A stretch of 29,447 nucleotides of DNA from CAYQEC01 sp964416425 (GTDB taxonomy: Bacteria > Actinomycetota > Acidimicrobiia > Spongiisociales > UBA5794): contig CAYQEC010000027.1 in assembly GCA_964416425.1 (NCBI GenBank), forward strand, positions 1 to 29,447. Direction: 5' to 3'. A program made the position numbers and the translations under genes. Position 1 is the stretch's first letter. Each line of letters starts with the position of its first letter. The notes under the pieces were generated by a model. The model searched no databases. It saw nothing but the letters and a program-made list of their open reading frames with translations, and had not been told where the DNA came from. Shown piece after piece: positions 1 through 6,484 of the stretch.

Positions 1-64
1 GAGATCGCTCAGTCCGCGCTGGTGAAACGAAGCGTGCGCACTCGTGATAGCTAGCCTTCTGGGG

Positions 65-79
65 GTGGCTTGAAGCCAC
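65..79. promoter_or_regulatory. Short perfect palindrome upstream of the SLH-like protein gene
   Basis: GTGGCTT-g-AAGCCAC is a perfect inverted repeat about 35 bases before the start codon at 113. It could fold as a 5-bp stem with a 5-base loop in the leader RNA, or serve as a dimeric repressor site. A good ribosome binding site (AGAGGAGA) follows just before the ATG. No convincing -35/-10 pair was found; TAGCTA at 48-53 is a weak -10 candidate. Confidence 0.3.
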
Positions 80-112
80 GTCCGGTGGGAGTCGAAGCAG
101 AGGAGAAAGCCG

Positions 113-1117
113 ATGCGGAAACTAGGGGTTCTGGGAGTCAGTCTCCTCATGCTGATGGCCGTATCGGGGATGGCCATGGGTACCGGAACGTTCTCGGACG
201 ACGACGGGAACATTCATGAGGGCTACATCGAGGCAATCGCCGCCGAGGGCATAACCAGGGGCTGTAATCCGCCTGTGAATGACCGCTACTGCCCTGGTGA
301 CGCGGTCACGCGTGGCCAGATGGCTGCCTTCCTGGTGAGGGCACTCAACCTCCCTGCGGCATCGGGCGACTGGTTCGTTGATGACGACGACTCAGTCTTC
401 GAGGGAGACATCGAGGCGCTGGCCGCAAGCGGGATCACCCGAGGCTGCAATCCGCCTGACAACGACCGTTTCTGTCCTGACCAGCTCGTCACTCGTGGGC
501 AGATGGCGGCGTTTCTCACAAGGGCCTTCGACTATCCCCGACCATCTGAGGATTTCTTCACTGACGACGACGGCCATGTCTTTGAGGGCGACATCGAGGC
601 TCTGGCGATGGCGGGGGTGACCCGCGGGTGCAATCCTCCGGCCAACGACCGCTTCTGTCCCGACGATCCGGTGCTGCGCGATCAGATGGCCTCGTTCCTC
701 GGACGTGCCTTGAACCTCGCGCCGATCACTCCGCCCTCAACCACTACCACTACCACGACCACCACCACCGTCCCGGGGGACCTGCCGCCTCCGCAGGATG
801 TAGGACCGGTCGACGCCGACGGCAACGCGGAGATCACGATCAGCAACAACGCTCCTGACGCGCTGACGATTGAGTTTCAGGGGCCTGAGTCACGGACACT
901 GTCAATGGACGCCTGCCCCACCTGCATCGTGTACTTGGTCCCTCCGATCTTCTGCCCCGAGGAGGGCCCTGAGGAGGTGCTCCGGTTGGCGCCAGGGGTG
1001 TACGACGTGACCGTGCGAGCCGACGACCCGGAGATTGGCGCTTTTGCCGGGTCGTGGGATCTGCAGGCAGACCGGGGCTACTTCAGCTGTTTCTACGTCC
1101 GAAGATCGTTTGGATGA
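113..1117 (+). CDS. Secreted protein with three SLH-like repeats
   Basis: A 334-residue exported protein. Residues 1-23 form a signal peptide (MRKLG, then a hydrophobic stretch ending AMG). Three SLH-like repeats follow at about 27-80, 88-141 and 148-202. Each has an acidic DDDG-type loop, a helix ending in GITRGCNPP, a second Cys in RYCP or RFCP, and the RGQMAAFLxRAL helix. A Thr-rich linker (about 206-222) leads to a C-terminal domain of about 110 residues with several Cys that I do not recognise. AGAGGAGA upstream supports the ATG at 113. SLH domains classically bind secondary cell wall polymers, so a cell-envelope location is likely. Whether this Cys-containing variant binds such polymers is unknown. 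The same repeat recurs in the large surface protein at 11995-8591. The C-terminal domain may carry the specific function. Confidence 0.85.
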   Translation: MRKLGVLGVSLLMLMAVSGMAMGTGTFSDDDGNIHEGYIEAIAAEGITRGCNPPVNDRYCPGDAVTRGQMAAFLVRALNLPAASGDWFVDDDDSVFEGDIEALAASGITRGCNPPDNDRFCPDQLVTRGQMAAFLTRAFDYPRPSEDFFTDDDGHVFEGDIEALAMAGVTRGCNPPANDRFCPDDPVLRDQMASFLGRALNLAPITPPSTTTTTTTTTTVPGDLPPPQDVGPVDADGNAEITISNNAPDALTIEFQGPESRTLSMDACPTCIVYLVPPIFCPEEGPEEVLRLAPGVYDVTVRADDPEIGAFAGSWDLQADRGYFSCFYVRRSFG

Positions 1118-1244
1118 TGATCCATCGACGGCTGGTCTTCGGGACAGCGCTCATGCCGGCCTGGAGTTGTCGCACCGGCGCGTTGTGATTCGAGCATACG
1201 ATTGCGCCCGATCGTCGGCGGCCCATACGAAGCGCCCAGAGTGA

Positions 1245-1258
1245 ACGTCCTGGGACGT
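1245..1258. promoter_or_regulatory. Palindrome upstream of the Tad operon promoter
   Basis: ACGTCC-TG-GGACGT is a perfect 6-bp inverted repeat about 35 bases upstream of the candidate -35 box of the Tad operon. Its size and placement fit a dimeric regulator site, but no regulator can be named. The rest of the 247-base gap (1118-1364) holds only the promoter candidate. Confidence 0.3.
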
Positions 1259-1294
1259 GTGCGGAATCCCGAGTTCCCGACGCCCACGACCCTC

Positions 1295-1323
1295 TTGAAC
1301 CTGTCGCACCGACCTCATACCTT
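1295..1323 (+). promoter_or_regulatory. Candidate sigma-70-type promoter of the Tad operon
   Basis: TTGAAC (1295-1300), a 17-base spacer and TACCTT (1318-1323) match a housekeeping promoter (5/6 at -35; TAnnnT at -10). Transcription would begin near 1330, about 35 bases before the first Tad-locus gene. This is motif evidence only. Confidence 0.4.
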
Positions 1324-1364
1324 GCAGGGTACTTCCCCGTCCGGTCCTCAGGTGAGGTGGGGCG

Positions 1365-1910
1365 ATGCCCGCACTGTGCACATGGTCACCGGAGGACGGA
1401 ACGCTCGGCGTGATCGCGCCGCTGGCGCTGGCGGCCGCGGCGGGCACCGCGCTGGTGGTGGACCTCGACCCGGAAGGGCCCCGCTATCCCGGTGACGCCT
1501 CGCTGCACGATCTCGTCACCGAAGGGCCACGCCGAGGCGACCTGGAAGTTCCTCACCATGGAGTGGCGGTGCTACGCAACGGCGGCATCGCTCCCGCCGA
1601 CGCCGCCGAGGTGCTGACCGCCCTCGAAGCGGCCTGGCCCGCGATCGTCTACCGCCTTCCGTCCCATCCCGTCCCGCAACGCAGCGGAGTGGTGCCGGTG
1701 CGGCCACTGCTCCCGGGCCGGGTGCAAGCCCGCTGGAGTCGGCCCGCCGTCCACCAGCAGATCGCATGGCGTCTCCCGGCGTTGGGACCGGGGCCGGTGC
1801 TGCCGATGCCGCGACGCGGCACCGTCCGGCGCCTGCTGGAGGGGGAGGTGCCGGTCGCCGACCGCTGGCTGCGGGCCTGGCGCCGGGTCTGGGATCTGCC
1901 ATGGCCGTGA
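1365..1910 (+). CDS. Degenerate CpaE/Ssd-like protein of the Tad locus
   Basis: A 181-residue protein at the head of the Tad operon, where actinobacterial loci usually carry a CpaE-like P-loop ATPase (Ssd, Rv3660c type). The pattern of that family can be followed. VVDLDPEGP (about 31-39) resembles the VDADP strand, LHDLVTEG matches the following segment, VAVLRNGG matches the 'LAVLS' strand, and the end (RRGTVRRLLEGEVPVADRWLRAW) resembles the usual C-terminal helix. The expected Walker A is absent: the N-terminus reads SPEDGTLGVIAPLALAAAAG, with no GKS or GKT. It is also much shorter than the usual protein of roughly 350 residues and has no receiver-like N-terminal domain. It overlaps cpaF by 10 bases, so translation is probably coupled. 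I infer a non-ATP-binding positioning or scaffold protein; family membership is itself an inference. Confidence 0.6.
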   Translation: MPALCTWSPEDGTLGVIAPLALAAAAGTALVVDLDPEGPRYPGDASLHDLVTEGPRRGDLEVPHHGVAVLRNGGIAPADAAEVLTALEAAWPAIVYRLPSHPVPQRSGVVPVRPLLPGRVQARWSRPAVHQQIAWRLPALGPGPVLPMPRRGTVRRLLEGEVPVADRWLRAWRRVWDLPWP

Positions 1911-2965
1911 TCGACCGGGTCGCCCGGCGTCTCGTCGAATCCTCCGTGCCGTGGGAGCGGCCCGCCCTCGAAGCGGCCGCCCGCCGCCTCCTCCCGGTGG
2001 AAGCCCCTCTGGCGCGGGACGTCACTCCCGGCGACATCGCCGACACCCTGCTCGGCCTCGGCCGTCTCGAACCACTGCTGCGGGACCCGGCGGTGAGCGA
2101 CGTGCTCGTCAACGCCACCGGCGAGGTGTGGGTGGAACGCCGCGGCGACCTGCAACTCGCCGACGTCCGCTTCGACGACCCGTGGGAGCTGCGGGCCGCG
2201 GTGGAACGAGTGATCGCCCCGCTCGGGCTGCGGCTCGACCGGGCCAGCCCGGCGGTCGACGCCCGGCTCCCCGACGGGTCCCGGCTCCACGCCGTCATTC
2301 CCCCGGCCTCGGTGGACGGGCCGGTGGTGGCGGTGCGGCGCTTCACCGAAGCCGTCACCGACCTCGCCGCCCTCGAAGCCTGCGGGGCGATCGCCGCCGA
2401 CGGGGCCACCCTGCTGCGGGAGGCGATCGCAGCGAGGCGCACCCTGCTCGTCGCCGGCGGCACCGGCTCCGGCAAGACCACCCTGCTCAACGTGCTCTCC
2501 AAGGAGATCCCGGCCGGGGAGCGGGTCGTCAGCGTCGAGGACGCCGCCGAGCTCCGCCTCTCCGGGCACGTGGTCCGGCTCGAAGCCCGGCCCCCCAACG
2601 TCGAGGGCTACGGCGAGGTCACCCTGCGCCAGCTGCTGCGGCACGCCCTCCGTCTCCGACCCGACCGGATCATCGTCGGCGAGGTACGGGGCCCCGAGGC
2701 CTTCGACATGCTCCAGGCCATCAGCACCGGCCACGACGGCTCCATGTCCACCATCCACGCCAGCAGCGCCGAGGAGGCGCTGTGGCGCCTCGAGACGCTC
2801 GCCCTCACCGCCGGCGCCGGAGTCTCCGAAGCGAGTCTCCATCGCCAGGTGTGGCGGGCCGTCCACGTCGTCGTCGAGGTGGCCCGCGCCCGGGAAGGGC
2901 GCCGGGTCCGCTCCATCGTCGAGGTGGGGGAGCACGACCTGGAGGAGCGATACCGATGCTGCTGA
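1901..2965 (+). CDS. cpaF: CpaF/TadA-type secretion ATPase
   Basis: A 354-residue type II/IV secretion-system hexameric ATPase that powers assembly of Tad (Flp) pili or related secretion at the inner membrane. The N-terminal domain includes the DPAVSDVLVNATGEVWVERRG segment typical of CpaF. Walker A is GGTGSGKTT (186-194). The Asp-box and Walker B region contains RIIVGEVRGPEAFDMLQA, and the His-box contains STGHDGSMSTIHA. The frame is open upstream to 1766, but ATG 1901 is preferred: it overlaps the previous stop by 10 bases and gives MAVIDRVARRLVE, a normal family N-terminus. It also overlaps tadB by 10 bases. In actinobacteria this ATPase often carries the label 'helicase/secretion neighborhood ATPase'. 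Confidence 0.93.
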   Translation: MAVIDRVARRLVESSVPWERPALEAAARRLLPVEAPLARDVTPGDIADTLLGLGRLEPLLRDPAVSDVLVNATGEVWVERRGDLQLADVRFDDPWELRAAVERVIAPLGLRLDRASPAVDARLPDGSRLHAVIPPASVDGPVVAVRRFTEAVTDLAALEACGAIAADGATLLREAIAARRTLLVAGGTGSGKTTLLNVLSKEIPAGERVVSVEDAAELRLSGHVVRLEARPPNVEGYGEVTLRQLLRHALRLRPDRIIVGEVRGPEAFDMLQAISTGHDGSMSTIHASSAEEALWRLETLALTAGAGVSEASLHRQVWRAVHVVVEVARAREGRRVRSIVEVGEHDLEERYRCC

Positions 2966-3576
2966 CCGTCGCCGCCGTGATGCTGCCGCTGTGCCGTCCC
3001 AAGGTGCGGGGGGCCCTGGCCGCGAGGTGGCACCGAGCCTGCCACCGGGCCGCGCCGCGGGCCGACGACGAGGCGGTCTTCCTCGCCGCAATCCGAGCCG
3101 AGCTGCGGGCCGGGGCGTCGGTGCGGCACGCCTTCGTGGCGGCCGCCGCCCGGGTTCCCGACCTGCCCCTCGCTCCGGCGGTGCGCCTCGCCCAAGCCGG
3201 GATGCCGCTGGGAGAGGTCGGCCGGGCTGCCGCCGCGGCGCTTCCCGTCAACGGCCGCCACGCCACCGCCGCGCTCGAGCTGACCGCCCGCACCGGGGCG
3301 CGGGCCGCCGCCCTCTTCGGGCGGCTCGCCGAACGGGCCGCCGAGGCGCAGGCCACCGTGCGGGAGCGGCGCGCCCTCACCGCCCAGGCCCGCTTCTCCG
3401 CCCTCGTCGTCGCCGGGCTCCCGGTGCTGCCGGCCGCGGTGGTGACGCTCACCGGAGGGGCGTCCTCCGCCGCCGCAGCCGGGCCGCTCGGGATGGTGGT
3501 GCTCGTCGGCGGTGTCGCCCTCGAAGTGGCCGGGCTCGGCGTCGTCGTCTGGCTGCTGCGGAGGTTCGGGACGTGA
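2956..3576 (+). CDS. tadB: TadB-like type II secretion F-domain membrane protein
   Basis: A 206-residue inner-membrane platform protein. An N-terminal hydrophobic segment (MLLTVAAVMLPL) is followed by a cytoplasmic T2SSF-type helical domain at about 40-140 (FLAAIRAELRAGASVRHAFVAAA, then a region ending AQATVRERRALTAQARFSA). Two C-terminal transmembrane segments follow (VVAGLPVLPAAVV and GMVVLVGGVALEVAGLGVVVW). It is short compared with proteobacterial TadB (about 300 residues) but normal for the reduced actinobacterial form. ATG 2956 lies 10 bases inside the end of cpaF, and the stop overlaps the tadC start. It would form the platform with TadC on which the ATPase acts. Confidence 0.8.
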   Translation: MLLTVAAVMLPLCRPKVRGALAARWHRACHRAAPRADDEAVFLAAIRAELRAGASVRHAFVAAAARVPDLPLAPAVRLAQAGMPLGEVGRAAAAALPVNGRHATAALELTARTGARAAALFGRLAERAAEAQATVRERRALTAQARFSALVVAGLPVLPAAVVTLTGGASSAAAAGPLGMVVLVGGVALEVAGLGVVVWLLRRFGT

Positions 3577-4190
3577 TGACCGTCGCCGCCTGCGGGGTCA
3601 CCGCCCACGCCGCCGGGCTCGCCCATCGCCGGGTCGCCGCCGTCACCGCGGCCGCCGGGCTGGTGCTCCTGCTCGGGATCCCGGCCGCGGTTGCGGCCGG
3701 GTCGGTTGCGGCGGTCGCCGCCGGTGCGGTCCGCCTGGTTCGGGCCCGCCGCGGCCGGGCCACCGCCGCCGGCGACGTGCTGCTGCTGGGCGAGCTGGTC
3801 GCGCTCGGCCTCACCGCCGGGCTGCCGTTCATCGCCGCCCTCGACGCCGCCGCCCCGCACCTCTCCCCGCCGCTGGCGGGCGAGGTCCACGACGTGCTGC
3901 GCCGCATCCACCACCGGGGCGCGGCCGCGATCCTGGAGACGGCAGGAGGTCAAGCCCGGGCGCTGTACCGGGTGGCGGGACGGGCCGCCCTCACCGGGGC
4001 GCCGCTGCTCGACGGAGTGCTCGGGCTCGTCGACCAGCTCCGCGGCGAAGAACGCGCCCGCCGCCTCGCCGCCGCCCGCCGCCTCCCGGTGCTGATGCTG
4101 CTGCCGCTCGCCCTCCTCATCCTCCCCGGCTTCCTCCTCCTCACCGTCGTCCCCGCCCTGCTCGAAGCCGTCGCCCGGCTCGAGATGTGA
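3576..4190 (+). CDS. tadC: TadC-like type II secretion F-domain membrane protein
   Basis: A 204-residue partner of TadB. Two N-terminal hydrophobic segments (about 23-52) precede a T2SSF-like domain with LLLGELVALGLTAGLPFIAALDAAA and a second helical hairpin (LRGEERARRLAAARRLPVLM). A C-terminal transmembrane helix follows (LLPLALLILPGFLLLTVVPALL). The final ILPGFLLLTVVP segment is characteristic of TadB/TadC proteins. ATG 3576 shares its A with the tadB stop, indicating coupled translation; GTG 3574 lies in another frame. Together with TadB it makes the membrane base of the Tad machine. Confidence 0.8.
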   Translation: MTVAACGVTAHAAGLAHRRVAAVTAAAGLVLLLGIPAAVAAGSVAAVAAGAVRLVRARRGRATAAGDVLLLGELVALGLTAGLPFIAALDAAAPHLSPPLAGEVHDVLRRIHHRGAAAILETAGGQARALYRVAGRAALTGAPLLDGVLGLVDQLRGEERARRLAAARRLPVLMLLPLALLILPGFLLLTVVPALLEAVARLEM

Positions 4191-4231
4191 CCGCCGGCCA
4201 CCCGCCGACGCCGACCCGAAAGGAACCAACC

Positions 4232-4396
4232 ATGCGCCTTCTCACCGACCAGCGGGGCCAGGCCACCGCCGAGTACGCCCTCGTCATCGTCGCCGCGGCC
4301 GCCGTCGCCTTCGCCCTCATCGCCTGGGCCACCAGCAGCGGGGCCCTCGCCTCCCTGTTCGACGCCGTCATCGACAAGGTCCGCAGCTTCGTGTGA
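4232..4396 (+). CDS. Small pilin-like peptide (Flp/DUF4244 type)
   Basis: A 54-residue peptide with the architecture of a Tad pilin: a short positively charged leader (MRLLTDQRG), a prepilin-like junction (RG, then QATAEYALVI), one hydrophobic helix rich in Ala and Val, and a short amphipathic tail (ASLFDAVIDKVRSFV). The Glu five residues after the presumed cleavage site fits the pilin pattern. The length and TAEYA motif resemble the actinobacterial DUF4244 family found in these loci. ATG 4232 is preceded by AAAGGAACC, the clearest ribosome binding site inside this operon, as expected for the major structural subunit. A prepilin peptidase is not encoded in the window. Confidence 0.8.
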   Translation: MRLLTDQRGQATAEYALVIVAAAAVAFALIAWATSSGALASLFDAVIDKVRSFV

Positions 4397-4767
4397 CCAC
4401 CACGACCAACGCCGGGCGGGGGAGCGCCACCGTGGAGTTCGCCCTCCTCATCCCGCTCCTGCTGCTGGTGCTGCTCGCCGCCGTCGAGGTCGCCACCGCG
4501 GCCCGAGCCCAGCTCGAGGTCGTCGCCGCCGCCCGGGAAGGGGCACGGGAGGCGGCGGTGAGCCCCGACCCGGCCCGCGCCCTCGCCGTCGCCCGCGAGG
4601 CACTCGGGGTGGCCGGCGGGCGGGCCCGCATCACCGTCTCCCGGCCCCACGTCGTGGGTCAACCGGCCCGGGTCACGGTGCGGCTCGCCCACCAGCTCCG
4701 GGTGCTGCCGTTCGGAGGCATCACCATCGACCTCACCGGCACCGCCACCATGCGGGTCGAGCGATGA
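4393..4767 (+). CDS. tadE: TadE-like pseudopilin
   Basis: A 124-residue minor pilin-like protein. The N-terminus carries the TadE signature (GRGSATVEFALLIPLLLLVLLAAVE at about 8-32), which forms a transmembrane helix. A periplasmic or extracellular alpha/beta domain follows. The Glu in VEFAL is the conserved TadE residue. The GTG start (4393) overlaps the pilin stop in a GTGA arrangement. TadE proteins are thought to help initiate or extend the Flp pilus. The next gene encodes a second TadE-like protein, the usual arrangement in actinobacteria. Confidence 0.85.
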   Translation: MTTTTNAGRGSATVEFALLIPLLLLVLLAAVEVATAARAQLEVVAAAREGAREAAVSPDPARALAVAREALGVAGGRARITVSRPHVVGQPARVTVRLAHQLRVLPFGGITIDLTGTATMRVER

Positions 4768-4795
4768 AGGGTGGCGGCAGGCGGGAAGACGGGCG

Positions 4796-5236
4796 ATGAC
4801 GGGTGACGGCGGGCGGAAACAAGGGCGAGGGCGGGGGATGGAGGGAGTGCGCCGGGAGCGGGGCGCCGCCGCCCTGCCGATGCTGGCGCTCATTGGCGTC
4901 GTCGTGGTGCTGGCGGCGTTGGTGGTCGACGCCGGCTACTACCTCGCCGCCCGTGCCCAGGCGAGCACCGCCGCCGACGCCGCCGCCTTGGCCGCCGCCC
5001 CCCTCACCTTCGCTCCGTTCGGCTCCACCGGCTCACCCCGGGAAGAGGCTGCCCGTTACGCCTCCGCCAACGGCGCCGAACTCGTCACCTGCGACTGCCG
5101 GACCGATCGCACCTGGGCGACGCGGCGGGTCACCGTGGTGGTGGAGCGTCCCGTCGACCTGCTGCTGCTCGGCGACCGGACCGTGCAGGCGAAGGGCTCC
5201 GCCGAGTTCACCCCCGTCGACCTCGGAGGCGGCTGA
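4796..5236 (+). CDS. TadE/TadG-like protein (Rv3660c-neighbourhood type)
   Basis: A protein of up to 146 residues. A charged N-terminus is followed by ERGAAALPMLALIGVVVVLAALVVDAGYYLAARAQASTAADAAALAAA (about 20-68), split here only by description: a transmembrane helix, then the helical segment ending in the Ala-rich stretch that marks TadG-like and 'helicase/secretion neighborhood TadE-like' proteins. The remaining 75 residues form a small exported domain with a CDC motif. ATG 4796 and ATG 4838 are both possible; the latter follows a GGGGG tract and gives a more normal N-terminus. It is the last gene of the Tad operon, 28 bases after tadE. Confidence 0.75.
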   Translation: MTGDGGRKQGRGRGMEGVRRERGAAALPMLALIGVVVVLAALVVDAGYYLAARAQASTAADAAALAAAPLTFAPFGSTGSPREEAARYASANGAELVTCDCRTDRTWATRRVTVVVERPVDLLLLGDRTVQAKGSAEFTPVDLGGG

Positions 5237-5254
5237 ACCAGGCGGTCGGGTCCC

Positions 5255-5282
5255 TTCACAGGCGCCGCACCGGCAGTAGATT
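5255..5282 (+). promoter_or_regulatory. Candidate promoter of korAB
   Basis: TTCACA (5255-5260; 5/6 to TTGACA), a 16-base spacer and TAGATT (5277-5282) match a housekeeping promoter. It lies in the 96-base gap between the Tad operon and korA. Transcription would begin near 5289, giving a leader of about 45 bases. Confidence 0.5.
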
Positions 5283-5332
5283 GTGGGGTCCGGCCGGCCA
5301 CCACCGGCCCCGTCTCCATCCGAGGAACATCC

Positions 5333-6484
5333 ATGGCCAGCCCCATCGCAGCGGACCCCACCCCGCGCGAGTTCACCGACGGGTCAACCGCCATCGTGCG
5401 GGGTGCCCTGGCGGCCGGCTGCACCTTCTTCGCCGGCTACCCGATCACCCCCGCCTCGTCGATCCTGATGGCGATGATGCGCGAGATGCCCGCCGCCGGC
5501 GGGGTCGCCATGCAGGGCGAGGACGAGATCGCCTCCATCGGCATGTGCATCGGCGCCACCATGGCCGGCGCCCGCGCCATGACCGCCACCAGCGGCCCCG
5601 GCATCAGCCTCTACAGCGAGAGCATCGGGCTTGCCGTCATGGGCGAAGTCCCGCTCGTCATCGTCGACGTGCAACGCCTCGGGCCCTCCACCGGCGCCGC
5701 CACCACCACCTCCCAGGGCGACGTGCAATTCGTGCGCTGGGGCACCGCCGGCGGGTTCCCCATCATCGCCCTCGCCCCCTCCAGCATCCCCGAGTGCTAC
5801 ACGCTCACCATGAAGGCCTTCGACCTCGCCGAACGGTTCCGCTGCCCCGTGTTCCTGCTCACCGACAAGGAGCTGGCGATGACGATGCGCACCGTCGCCG
5901 CCGACGCCTACCACGACGTCCCGGTGCGGCAACGCCCCGTCCTCTCCGGCGAACGGCCCGGCGGCGCCGTCCCGCCCTACCGCTACGAACCCCGCGACGA
6001 AGTGCCGCCGATGCAGCTCTACGGCGACGTCGCCCCGGTGCGCTTCACCGGCAGCACCCACGACGAGCGGGCCTACATCACCAAGAAGCCGGCCACGGTC
6101 GAGGCGCTCAACCGCCATCTCGTCGCCAAGATCGACGACCACCGCGACGAGATCGAGCTGGCCGTCGCCGACCTCGAACCCGGCGCCACCACCCTCTTCG
6201 TCAGCTACGGCGTCACCGCCGGGTCGATGCGGGAAGCCGTCGCCCAGGCCCGGCGGGAAGGGAAGAAGGTCTCCGCCCTCACCCTCCACAGCCTGTGGCC
6301 GGTGCCGGAGACGGCGCTGGCGGCCGCCGCCGCCGGCATCGAGCGCATCGTCGTCGCCGAGCTCAACCCCGGCCTGTACCGGAGGGAGATCGAGCGGGTG
6401 CTCCCCGGGACCGCCATCACCGGCATCGAGCGCGTCGACGGCCGCCTCGTCGCCCCCTCCGAGTTCCTGGCGGAGCTGCCGTGA
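5333..6484 (+). CDS. korA: 2-oxoacid:ferredoxin oxidoreductase, alpha subunit
   Basis: A 383-residue alpha subunit of a 2-oxoacid (probably 2-oxoglutarate) ferredoxin oxidoreductase. This enzyme performs CoA-dependent oxidative decarboxylation with electron transfer to ferredoxin, and is an alternative to 2-oxoglutarate dehydrogenase in the TCA cycle. Visible features are the YPITP motif (36-40), typical of 2-oxoglutarate-type alpha subunits, the EDEIASIGM segment that supports TPP, and TATSGPGISLYSE. The C-terminal domain (about 260-383) includes SALTLHSLWPVPE. The N-terminal gamma domain fused to alpha in many actinobacterial KorA proteins is missing here; it appears at the end of KorB instead. 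GAGGAACATCC before ATG 5333 supplies the ribosome binding site. Substrate choice is inferred from the family. Confidence 0.9.
   Translation: MASPIAADPTPREFTDGSTAIVRGALAAGCTFFAGYPITPASSILMAMMREMPAAGGVAMQGEDEIASIGMCIGATMAGARAMTATSGPGISLYSESIGLAVMGEVPLVIVDVQRLGPSTGAATTTSQGDVQFVRWGTAGGFPIIALAPSSIPECYTLTMKAFDLAERFRCPVFLLTDKELAMTMRTVAADAYHDVPVRQRPVLSGERPGGAVPPYRYEPRDEVPPMQLYGDVAPVRFTGSTHDERAYITKKPATVEALNRHLVAKIDDHRDEIELAVADLEPGATTLFVSYGVTAGSMREAVAQARREGKKVSALTLHSLWPVPETALAAAAAGIERIVVAELNPGLYRREIERVLPGTAITGIERVDGRLVAPSEFLAELP

Noticed and set aside
1111..1124. TGGAT-gatg-ATCCA hairpin at the stop codon of the first gene
   Set aside because: Only a 5-bp, AT-containing stem with no T-run; too weak to call a terminator.
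1766..1900. Upstream extension of cpaF
   Set aside because: It overlaps the previous gene fully and adds only Gly/Ala/Pro-rich sequence without family similarity.
1649..4229. Long minus-strand open frames across the Tad locus
   Set aside because: They mirror cpaF, tadB and tadC and are full of Arg, Ala and Pro with no motif.
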